This document shows, piece by piece, positions 1-9,175 of a stretch of 64,000 nt of DNA. The position numbers were made by a program, and so were the translations under genes. Position 1 is the first letter of the stretch, and every line of letters begins with the position of its first letter. The notes under the pieces are model-generated. The model was not told where the DNA came from, did not search any database, and saw only the letters and a list, made by a program, of their open reading frames with translations. The stretch comes from Campanula takesimana. Its lineage: Eukaryota; Streptophyta; Magnoliopsida; Asterales; Campanulaceae. The stretch covers positions 248,001-312,000 of the forward strand of contig JAOWBW010000484.1 in the NCBI GenBank assembly GCA_026119855.1, written 5' to 3'.

Positions 1-730
1 GGAAAGAAGGTGGGGACATTGTACAAGCTTCTTGGGTCTACGGTTGTTGGTGATGTGTCTATTGCAACAGGGGTCAATGGCTGAGGCGGAGGTTACTCAA
101 TCATGGGACATGACATTGGGTCACATTGGCTTGAATGGGATGACAGAAAAGGCTTGGTATTTGTTGTCACATGCATTGTTGGGTACAGAATTTTGTGTGG
201 AGGCGATTAGGATGACTGCTCACTGGGCTAATCGTTCTCTAAATTCTTGTATTGGGATGAAGACTCTAGTGGAGATGTGGTCATGCTCTCTAGGAGATTA
301 CTCAAGATTGTGTATTTTTGGGTGTCCCTTGTATGCTTGTGTGAACAACAAATTGGATCCAAAGGACAAAGGATGTTCCTTTATTGGGTATACTACTGGA
401 GTGAAGGGATTCCAGTCATGGAATCCGATGGCATCTAAGTTCCTGACATGTAGAGATGTTTCTCTACTTCTCCGTGGGAAAAAGTGTTATGCAGAACGAA
501 TATATAAACAGGTGGAGTTAGTCGGAGATGAAAAAGATATGGTGGAACTTGACTTAGATGTTAATGATGTGTCTGATGAAGCGACTCCAATTGATGCTCC
601 AGTTCAAGAGGAGGAGACCAACAAGCAGGTGGAGACTACCATACCATTGTTTTTGGTAGAGTTCGATATGGTTTGGAGGATATTTGGTGACTTATGCATT
701 GTCCGCTGCGAAAACAGTAAGTATGCATAA
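1..730 (+). pseudogene. pol: Element H: Ty1/copia gag-pre-integrase and integrase remnant
   Basis: The frame from about 32 to 730 begins with a copia pre-integrase signature (LGHIGLNGMTEKAW) and passes within about 20 residues to the region that normally follows the integrase core (WANRSLN, then IFGCPLYACV, KLDPKDKGCSFIGY and CRDVS). The catalytic D,D,E core that belongs between them is missing, so this integrase cannot be active. The frame nevertheless stays open across the deletion. It is cut off by the left window edge and passes by a frameshift near 670-690 into the reverse transcriptase remnant. The order pre-integrase, integrase, RT identifies Ty1/copia on the plus strand; assignment below superfamily is not attempted. 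Confidence 0.8.
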
Positions 731-1499
731 ATTAATTTCTTTCAATGAAGTTATATCGTGTTATAAATCTTCTATGTTGTCGGTCGTTTTGAAAGAAGAG
801 ATGGTATCTCTTATTAAAAGTCAGACATGGGAATTTGTTAGATCACCACCAAAGAAGGTGTTAGTCAGTCACAAGTGGATCTACAAGTTCAGAGATGGTA
901 CTCCAATGTTTGGGGTAGACTACAATGATTTTGTTTCACCAGTTGTTAGACACTTATCTATTCACAACTTGTTGAGCATTGTGGCGATGTGGGATCTAGA
1001 GTTTGAGGTGGAGATCTACATGCGCCGGCCTGAAGGTTTTGTTTTCGAGGGTAAGGATCATGTTTGCCTGTTAGAGAGGTCCTTGTATGATTTGGAGCAG
1101 TCAACTCGACAGTGGTATAAAAGGTTCGACACTTTTATTGTTACCCATGGTTATGCTAGAAGTGGATATGATTGTTGTGTTTACTTGATGGTTTGTAGTG
1201 GTGGCACATTGAGTTATCTTGTTTATGTCGATGGCATTCTTGTGGCTGCGATAGATATCAATGATGCTTACCAGGTGAAATGGTTATCTTCTTTAGATAG
1301 TCCCAAGTCTAAAGATGATGTGTCACGGGTTCCGTATTCAAATGCTTGTGTGTGCATTGTGTATGGCAAGAACCGTGATGGTTTTATTGGGAATGTTATG
1401 ACTATAACGGAGGCGGTCATGCTGAGAAAGCTGGGTTCGAAGGTTTCGATTGCTAAGTTCAAGAATTTCTTGGACTTAGTTGGTGTTACAAGTCATTGA
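684..1499 (+). pseudogene. pol: Element H: shortened copia reverse transcriptase-RNase H
   Basis: A single open frame of 271 codons runs from the start of the RT region to the last residues of a copia polyprotein. Visible signposts in order are VSHKWIYKFRDG, VDYNDFVSPVVRH, EIYMRRPEGF, SLYDLEQSTRQWYKRF, SYLVYVDGILVA, SRVPYSNA and the C-terminal KFKNFLDLVGV. Full-length relatives need several hundred more residues: segments between DGTP and VDYN, between LEFE and EIYM, after KWLSS, and most of RNase H are absent. The catalytic YVDD has become YVDG. All these losses keep the frame. The listed first codon is TTG, so the true start lies upstream. Non-functional as RT. Confidence 0.8.
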
Positions 1500-1570
1500 T
1501 GCCCGTAGGGGCGGGGCGACGGAGATAGAGATGTTCTCTTGGTGTATTAGCTTTTCGGAATTGTTTGTCC

Positions 1571-1581
1571 TGGTGGAGAAT
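1571..1581 (+). other. Polypurine tract of element H
   Basis: TGGTGGAGAAT lies directly before a TGTTGAGGG sequence and about 75 bp after the end of the copia pol frame. This is the position and composition of the copia polypurine tract that primes plus-strand synthesis. Confidence 0.55.
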
Positions 1582-1845
1582 TGTTGAGGGTGACTCTCAA
1601 TTCGGGTTCAAGTCGGTGATTGGTCTTGCGGAGAAGAAAAAGGGAGAAGACAGTGGTTTTGGGCGGCCGCCCATGAAGGCCTGGGCGACCGCACACGACG
1701 ATGGTCCAACGGAGGAATAGTCTGACCAAGTAGGCGGTCGCGCACTCTTGGTTTGGGCGGGCGCCCAAAACCACTGTCTTCTCCCTTTTTCTTCTCCGCA
1801 AGACCAATCACCGACTTGAACCCGAATTGAGAGTCACCCTCAACA
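1582..1845. repeat. Long palindrome (LTR-like, TGTTG...CAACA)
   Basis: The arms 1582-1672 and 1755-1845 are 91-bp inverted copies that differ at one base pair (a G/C change inside the GC-rich inner end). The 82-nt spacer carries a weaker inverted pair, GGGCGACCGC against GCGGTCGC. The structure begins with TGTTG right after the copia polypurine tract and ends with CAACA, so it occupies the position of the 3' LTR. No TATA-like sequence is visible in it. Either this LTR is an almost complete hairpin or a truncated LTR was duplicated in inverted orientation. Confidence 0.75.
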
Positions 1846-2072
1846 CGAACGAATACAAGTAATCCTCCATCGTCGGAGATAGTTCTAAACCCTTTTGCCG
1901 CCGCCTGAGTAACGAAAAGGCAGTTATGGAAATGGCAACGCAAAGACGAGGAAGGTCTGTTTTCCTCCTTCGATTTTCTAGCTTGTCGTTATGGTGGGTT
2001 GTTCAATACGGGTTTGAAGAGCAATTGGTAGTGGTGGTCGGAGGTGTAGAAAGGGGAAACTGATAGATTCAC
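1846..2072. other. Unassigned spacer between H and C
   Basis: No coding frame, LTR end or repeat is recognisable here. The sequence may be the host DNA into which C or H inserted. The last bases before C (ttcac) do not match the bases after C's other LTR (caaaa). Confidence 0.4.
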
Positions 2073-2233
2073 TGTTTTGGTAAGAAAAAAAAACAATAAG
2101 AACTAAATTAAGTGAAAAGTGTTTAGTCTTTGGATTGAAAGGAGGGTCCTATGGAAAATAATTATTTGAATGAAGATAACAAAGGCACAATGATATATAC
2201 GAGGAAATCCCTTGAGAAAACAATCTCGCCGGC
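2073..2233 (-). repeat. C 3' LTR, outer piece
   Basis: This is the first 161 bp of C's left LTR in plus orientation, nearly identical to 28630-28796. It ends at the ccggc duplicated by insertion of element B; the LTR resumes at 19555. Confidence 0.92.
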
Positions 2234-2938
2234 TGTAGATACCCTGGGGAACCATGGCTTGGCTAGAGCGGTAATTTAACCTAGGATGTCTACTTGATTT
2301 TAAGAGTCGCCACCCGCGTTTTTAGAGGAACGCGAGAAAACCTAAAGAAAGCCAATTTTTGTACGAAAACCAGAGATTCGGGAGAGAAGGGTTCGGGGGT
2401 TAGGTGACGGAGTGGGAAGTACTTAAACACCCACTCCGCCCCGCTTACGCGGGTCTTGCTACTTTTGGTGTTCTAATGTTAAATGTCCTTCAATAAAAAG
2501 TGCTAACAATTAAAGTGAAAAGAAAGGGGAAAATAAAAGAGAAATAAAAGAGAATTATTTTATTTATTAATTTATGCTAAAGATTACATGTAACAATTAT
2601 ACTAAACAATTACATTAAGAAATGGATAGGAAATTAAAGTAGAGATTGAAATGTAGGGAGATGACCTTGACCAACTTTAATGTAATAAAGTGGTCATTTG
2701 GTCATGTCCCATTTGGTGGGGATTGCATACATCTAAAAAGACATAAATAAAATAGAAGAAGAAAAAGTGTACCTTTAGAAAAGAGGACTTCAAACTTTGA
2801 CTTGGAGTTGTTGTAGAGAAATTGTTGTAGAACAATTTGTGTAGAGTCTTGTTACTAAGAACTCTTGTTGGGAGCATTTGTGTATAATGTAGTTTGTGAA
2901 TCAAAGTTGGGGTTATCTTCTAAGGTAGAAATGAGAGG

Positions 2939-2946
2939 TTTTTATA
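2939..2946 (-). promoter_or_regulatory. TATA box of B LTR
   Basis: TATAAAAA on the minus strand, repeated in the other LTR at 19004-19011. It lies mid-LTR and downstream in sense of the CpG boxes, as expected for the end of U3. Confidence 0.55.
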
Positions 2947-3238
2947 GGTAGAAAAGAGAGGGAAAGGTTGGAGGGAAAATGATCAATCCATGTGAGATGG
3001 AATTGACCAATAGAAAATAAGATAAATAAAATAATAAATGAAATAAATAAAAGAAAATCAAATAATAATAAAAAGAAATATTTTATTTTTAAGAAATGGC
3101 TAGAATAATGGGATTGGAGGTTATAAAACTAGGGGGGATGAATGTGGAGGTAAAAAGAGGCTCTTTTGTGATCAAGAAGAGATGTTGTAAATAAGAAAAG
3201 GGGGGGGGGAATAAGGTGCAATCCGTTACTGCCATAAT

Positions 3239-3311
3239 GGGAGGCGCGCGAGTCCCGCTTTAGGGGCGAGACGCGCGCGCAGCCCGCAAACAGTGTCGGA
3301 AGCGCCCGCGG
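3239..3311. promoter_or_regulatory. Cluster of three CpG-rich boxes in B LTR
   Basis: GGGAGGCGCGCGA (3239), GGCGAGACGCGCGCGC (3266) and GGAAGCGCCCGCGG (3298) stand out in AT-rich sequence. The other LTR carries the same set at 19301-19373. Similar boxes occur in A, E, F, H and the B-like LTR. The function is unknown; their place upstream of TATA suggests promoter elements. Confidence 0.5.
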
Positions 3312-3487
3312 GTGGAAAAGACAGAATGACAGAAATGACTCTAAAGTTAATTCTGTTATGCAGTTTAGTCCAAAACTAACGGAATCAGTTAGGAACTTAA
3401 CCGAAGTAGCCAAAATTAACAAAAATAAGTTAAATAAAAATACTATGTATGCAATCGGGGTGAGAGGTCCAAGGCGGGGTGTCTACA

Positions 3488-3498
3488 GAGCCCCTCGG
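3488..3498 (-). other. Polypurine tract of B
   Basis: The minus-strand sequence CCGAGGGGCTC directly precedes the LTR start TGTAGACACC. This G-rich tract fixes B's orientation as minus. Confidence 0.65.
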
Positions 3499-3657
3499 CG
3501 ATGTGGATTGCAAAGCAAAACGCATCGACGAAAGAAAGACAACCGCCGAGGACATCAACAAGAGAAAACAAAGACTCGATAAAGCAGGAATTTGAAATTA
3601 CAAAGGATAGGAGTGCGCTCCCTGTGTGAGCGGCTTAATTGATATAGAGAGGATATG

Positions 3658-4032
3658 GCGGGATCCGTTTGCTGAAGCGGGATCCGTTTGCCGATGCGGG
3701 ATCCGTTTGCTGAACCGGGATCCGTTTGCTGATGCGGGATCCGTTTGCTGAAGCGGGATCCGTTTGCTGACATGGGATCCGTTTGCTGATGCGGAATCCG
3801 TTTGCTGAAGCGGGTTTGCTGATCCGTTTGCTGATGCGGGATCCGTTTGCTATTGCGGGATCCGTTTGCTGATTGCGGGATCCGTTTGCTGATGCGGGAT
3901 CCGTTTGCTGGTGTGGGATCCGTTTGCTGAAGCGGGATCCGTTTACTGAAGGCGGGATCCGTTTGCTTAAGCGGGATCCGTTTGCTGATTGCGGATCCGT
4001 TTGCTGATGGCGGGATCCGTTTGCTAATTGCA
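3658..4032. repeat. Minisatellite, ~19-bp unit with a BamHI site, ~19 copies
   Basis: The unit GCGGGATCCGTTTGCTGAW is repeated about 19 times with small changes in spacing (18-20 bp) and one rearranged unit near 3810-3830. Nearly every unit keeps GGATCC. The array lies just inside B's PPT, in the 3' untranslated part, where plant gypsy elements often hold hypervariable tandem repeats. Long minus-strand frames here (for example 3555-4379) are repeat translations (SKRIPQQTDP-like) and not genes. Confidence 0.93.
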
Positions 4033-7000
4033 GGATCACCGTGGACCAAATTACTGTCTAGAGCTGCAGTTGCTGTTGACTTTATCGTGGGGATGCGGGC
4101 ATGGTTGACTGTGGACCATTTTCTGCTGGGGATGAAGTGCCTTGAGTAGCGGATGCTGTTGACTTCGTGGTGGTACCTGTTAAGTGTGTTCTTTGCATGT
4201 ATATGTGCTTGTACAAGAAGATGCATGAAGTGTGAAGATTGAGCGAAATCGTGCTCGTGGTGTGATGTGATTTTGAAGCACTTTTGCATGAGGGAGAAGT
4301 AAAGTGATTCTGTGTGTGAAGTGATTTTTGAAAGCAGAGATTGCTTGAGATGAATGATGTTCATACCTTCACTTACCATTATCGTTGGATGGATTCGTGA
4401 TGTAGTGCTGGCGGAGAATGTCGCTGCCTTTGATGATGAATTCGCTTTTGATGGAGTGTTGGGACAGTATTCCGGATGATGGGTGGTCGCACCAAAACTG
4501 GCTCTATCCCTTGGAAGGAATCAGACCATCGTAGTTCAAAGATGATGGAGAATGCTGGAGGAGAAGCTAGGAGCAAAGCAAAGTAGAGCACATACTTTTG
4601 CACATAGAAGGAGAAAGAATTTTGTTTTTTTAGTTAGATTAGGGGTCTTAATGTGACAGTGTAAAGATTTTTTTTTTTAGTTCGTGGGTGAACCATTTTG
4701 ACCATTGTGTGTTTGTAAAGCCAACCCAAGATCTCATGTTCGATCGAAGTCCGGATTGCCTCGCTTGAATGTTGTCGCCGCGGTGTCCAACGAAAATTGA
4801 TGTCTAGCCCCAAGAGATTTGTCGTTTATGGGGCTTCAAAAGACATGTTTGCCGAGATGCCAAGGGGTTGCTGATCGTAAAGCCCCTCGAAGATTTGAGT
4901 GGCTTATGAAGCCCCAAGATGAATCAACTCTTAGCCCATTCAAATAAACTGTCTTTTGTTGTCGACGTGGGCAAGCCCCAAGAGAAGATCATTGATACCA
5001 ATATTTGAGAGATTGGTAAAAATGGTGATTTTAGGAATGTTGGGTTTGAATCTTGGGTTGATGAATGGTATATTTGAGTCCCATTATAGTTATAAGTCAT
5101 TTTATGCTTGGGAAGGTTATTATGTTTGATTGGTTGAAAATGAAATGGTAAGAAGGTAGAAACCCTTTTTGGCTTTCTCCCTTGGGCAAGGAGGCGCCTT
5201 TTTGGGAGGCCCGCACCCATGTTAAAAATGTAGTACGCTCTTCGGGAGACGTCGCGTGGGAGATGCTGATTTTTTCAGATGATAAGGTCTTTGTGATAAA
5301 GTCTCGAACGGTATGTTTGCTCGAGTCTTCTTGAGTTGAACCGACGGCGAAGATCTTTGGATGCAACTTGTGCTTTTGATCTTGGAGAAGGGGGTGCTGT
5401 ATTGCAGAAACATTGGGATTGGCCGTAACTCTGCCTATAGAGTTAACATATTGGCATTGCCCGCTATAACTCAGCCGGGTGAGTCTAGCATATTGAATCC
5501 TTTTCTTTTCTCTAAGACTTCCTTCAGAATCTCGCTGTGAGTTCTAACAAGAATCATCAAATTCATTCATATCATCGGAGCCTTCATTTAAAACCAAGAG
5601 GCCTTTTGACTAGAAGTGTTGAGGGACCATTGAAGTTTGATCCCTTTCATGGAGCCATAAGACTACTCCCAAATTGCATTGCTCGGGTACCACTGCCCAA
5701 AATCTTGTTAATTGCGAAGCCCTAATATTTCCCTTTGCTTGTATCACTGTAATGCCGTAGCCCAAAAGATTGTAGATTGCGAAGCCCCTTGAGACCTTTT
5801 GGTATAGAGCTTCAAATGTTGCTGGGACATTGAAGTGAATTGCTTCTTGCCGAGGGAGCCTTTAAGACTTGACCGTAGCCCCTAGAGTGCCATCCGAGTA
5901 CGGGCGCACATGACAAGAGGCTTTTTGACATCCCTTTTGAGAGACTTTGAGGATAGTCTCACACATCTTTCTCGAGCATAGCCCCTAGGGCTTATTGATT
6001 GTCAAATGAAGCAAAAGAAGTCCTTGTTCTTGAGTCACATAGCCCCTAGGGCGTCACCATTTGTTGAGAAAAGCAAAAGTGACTCATCCTCGTGCGAGGA
6101 AACAAACATGAGAGGACATGGCAAGAGCTACTCTATTTCTCGGGAGCCTTTCGGCGTACTTTAGAAGCACATACTTGTAGAAGCTTTGAAAACTGAGACA
6201 CATGTTGTTGTTATTTGCCGCCCAAGCCAATTGACTAGCTAGGGATTATTTGTGCAACCTCGTGCCCTTTTATGATGGGCTCGTTTCTCAGACGGGTCTT
6301 TGATTACCACGGGCCTTCTTTTCATGAACCCAAAAATGCACACTGCTGGAGAATGATGCCGATAACCCAAGACAACCTTTGATGGTGCCATATCTTGTCG
6401 AGCCTTTTGCAATCCCAAAGTTGACTCGGTGGGGAATTGATTTGTTGAGGAGATCCAATGTAGAGCTTGTGCAGTTGTCTTCCTTAGAGGCCGGAGATCT
6501 CCATTTCTCTTTCCCTTCTCTCTCTCTCTCTCATCATTTTTTTTATGACGCATCCTGTTTTTTGCCTAGACCGCCCTTTCGGGTTTTCAATCTAGCGGGG
6601 GTCTCTTTTGTGTCTTCCTTTTTTTTGACTCGATTAATGAGGAAGTGTGCATTGACTCTGGCTGAGGAGATAAGACATGTGATTTTGCGATGAAGACCTC
6701 TTGTCAATAAAGATGAGTGACATTGACTCGACTAGGGAAGTGTCCCTAGTATTGACTTCATGTATGTATATATTTTTGAATGACTCACGAAGGCAAGTAA
6801 GTCATTAAGAGAGAAGAGAAGGAAAGCCCCAATTTGATTGCAAGAAATTGGGAGTATGCAGAAAGAATAGAAGCCCTAGACTCCACAAGGAATGAAAAGT
6901 GATTCCAAATCTAGGAAAGTTGTTCAATATTGAGGTGATTAATTCATTGGCAAATGAATCGTACAAAGATGTCTTGACAAGTTCGAGATGAAGGCCAATC

Positions 7001-7699
7001 ACCATAACGCGCTAGGGCTAAACATATCTTCTTTCTTGCATGAGACCGGACCCGAAGGTTGCCTACGTTCCTCCAGTGTAGAGGCTCAGGTCACCGTAGT
7101 TCTTACGGATTCTCCATTCGCCGTGATGAATTGTTGTTTCGTCGTGATTGTTGTCGATGTTGCTTCGTCCTTCGTTTGGTGGAATGATGTTGTTGTTGTG
7201 AACTTCTTTGAATGAAGGGGGATTTTTTTTTTTTTTGTGCTCTAACTTTTGCCTAGGTTGATTTGAGGGTTTCAACCTAGCGAGCTTTTTTTTTTTTTTT
7301 TTTTTTTTATCCCCTTTTTGAAAATTTTGCTTCATGATCATTGCTCCACCTTTCTTTGTCTTGATTTCGTCGTTGTTGATGTCTTCGTTGTTGATGCCAT
7401 CGTCGATGTTTAGCCCCTAGGTGTTAAGCGATGGCCTTCATTCCAAACTTGTTTAGACACCTTTTCATCATTTTGCCAAGAATTAGATTGAACAACTTGG
7501 AAGAGTGTATGAGGACAAGAACGACTTTTATTTAATGATTGACTCAAAATTTAACATTGGACGAGAGAAACATTAATGCACACATTAGAGGACTTTTGAC
7601 TCTTTTTTTTTTATCCTATTTCTAGGTAGAGAAAGAGAAACAGAGATTGTTGTCGTCATCCCCCATGTCGCGTTGTAGTCCTCATTGTCGTTGTAGTCT
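4033..7699 (-). other. Non-coding internal region of B
   Basis: No conserved protein domain is readable in either strand across 3.7 kb where pol would lie. Visible features are simple tracts (T runs at about 4670, 7222 and 7287; a CT run at about 6515), the captured LTR piece at 5012-5225, and at least ten scattered AGCCC(C) words between 4806 and 7411 (GGGGCT on the element's sense strand). It is either a deleted and decayed pol region or sequence specific to a non-autonomous family. Confidence 0.6.
5012..5225 (+). repeat. Captured fragment of an A-type LTR inside B
   Basis: This stretch matches the A LTR at 9784-10029 in the same orientation. Shared landmarks include AAAATGGTGATTTTAGGAAT, the TTTGAGTCCC...ATTATAGTTATAAG block and GGGCAAGGAGGCGC. 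It is shorter and more diverged than the two A LTRs are from each other. It was therefore present in B before the present copy of A inserted about 4 kb away. Confidence 0.8.
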
Positions 7700-8625
7700 T
7701 CATGTCACTACATTCTTCCATGTCATTGCTTGGGAACCCTTTGTCGTTAATCTTGTGTCATAGGAGGACTCGGCGACTTCTCGGAGTAAATTGTCAATTC
7801 TAACCCCCGCATCATACATGCTTGAAAAATCGGAGCGAAAAGCCCCACTAAGATGAGTGCGGTAGTCCATTTTCAAACACTTCAAGAAGATGTCCATTTG
7901 TTCCTTCTGAAGTGGAAAGTCCTATCAACCATCTCGCTAGCTTATCATTCCAAACGGCGATAGAAGTCCCCAAATGATTCATCACCCATTTGCACGGTGC
8001 TCTCCATTCTTTCTTGGTGGGGCGGAATATGGAGTTGCCTTGATATTGTGACTTGAAGGCAAGCATAGCGACATCCCAATTGAGGCGGGTGGAAAACTGG
8101 AGGACCCATATACCAATCTTTTGCGACCCCCTCGAGAGTAAGCGGGAAGCATTGTGCCATTAATTGAGGAGACACTTTCTTTGGTAGCAGGCCCAAATGT
8201 AGAGTCAACATGAGCGTCGGGCAAGAGGTGCCTTTGAACTTGCCAATATCGGGCATCTTGAATTTTTCAGGAAGAGCCACCATAGTGTTTACGAGAAAAG
8301 AAGCATGATGAAGATCGGAGTTTGGGCCTTTGTGCAAATTTATCCCACTAAGCTTTTGGTCAATGTAGGACATGAGAGTGTTGACCAAACCGGTATTGAT
8401 GCCTTGGACCTTTCTTTTATTCGTGAGCCCCTTCAATTGGTCCTCGAGTTTGGATACTTCTCTTTTATGGGCCATTTCCATATGCTCGTAACGGGCTCGC
8501 CATAAATCATCCTTGCGGTGAATATTCTCGGCTAGTGTATCAATTTGCCCTTTCAATGCTTCCACCATGCGGAATAACCCTTCGTTGGACACGGGAATGC
8601 CGTTGTCGTTTCCGTTTGAAGCCAT
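7700..8625 (-). pseudogene. gag: B gag, frameshifted
   Basis: The minus-strand frame starts at ATG 8625 (MASNGNDNG). A helical charged stretch (LKGQIDTLAENIHRKDDLW) is followed by gag-like sequence: KFKMPDIGKFKGTSCP, then CFPLTLEGVAKDWY. The conserved part then moves to other frames (AFKSQYQGNSIFRPTKKEW at about 8000-8060 and SMYDAGVRIDNLLREV at about 7750-7830), so at least two frameshifts break it. No zinc knuckle was found. The domain order fits a Ty3/gypsy gag. Downstream pol is absent, so B depends on other elements or is dead. Confidence 0.7.
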
Positions 8626-9175
8626 TGGACCTATGGAGAGAACACAGTCGATCTTAGGATGGCCCCACAAACACCTTTTGGATAAAATGATTTCACCCAC
8701 AAACAAGAAAACTCAACCACATAAGAAAATGACTCTCTTTTTTTTATTTACAAAAGTCGGAAGGACGTGGTCCTTTTTGGGGTTTCTAGAAAAATAGTGG
8801 AATCGTCACACTAGTATATAGACCTTCTTGCGGTCCCATATACTCATCGGATTCCACCACGCTTGTGAATCCTACATGTGTAGGGATTAAACTAAATTAA
8901 TGTAGTAAAGCATACATGCGGGGAAAGATTTTATTTTCGTCCATAATAACCACTTGGGACGGAGCTTGATTTCGAAAACAACGAGTGGCATGTATGATTT
9001 GAAGACATTAGTTGCATGAGGAAAATCTCGGCACATGGAAACCGTGACTTGAGTCACGGAGTGTTAGACCCTAACTAGAATTGTGTGGTTTGTGCTCGGC
9101 TAAAGAGAGGCTTAAGGTCACCCCCGGCATGTAGTCATGAACTACGCCACGGGCTGTGGTTTACCGCTTCGAAAG
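8626..9175 (-). other. B leader, part nearest gag
   Basis: Non-coding sequence between B's gag start and the insertion point of A. Apart from the gaaag (9171-9175) that was duplicated by A, no conserved signal is recognised. Confidence 0.5.

Larger units (their letters stand above)
2234..3487 (-). repeat. B 3' LTR
   Basis: The 1254-bp LTR is nearly identical to 18302-19549. Its minus-strand sense start is TGTAGACACC. It contains a minus-strand TATAAAAA at 2939-2946 and three CpG-rich boxes at 3239-3311, which lie 5' of that TATA in sense. The ORFs inside it occur in both LTR copies but match no protein family and are not treated as genes. Confidence 0.93.

Noticed and set aside
3658..4032. 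Possible CRISPR-like array
   Set aside because: Units are contiguous short tandem repeats without unique spacers, in plant retrotransposon DNA.
3555..4379. Long minus-strand frames of 134 and 274 codons with SKRIP/QQTDP repeats
   Set aside because: They are translations of the 19-bp minisatellite, which reads open in more than one frame; no start context or family supports a gene.
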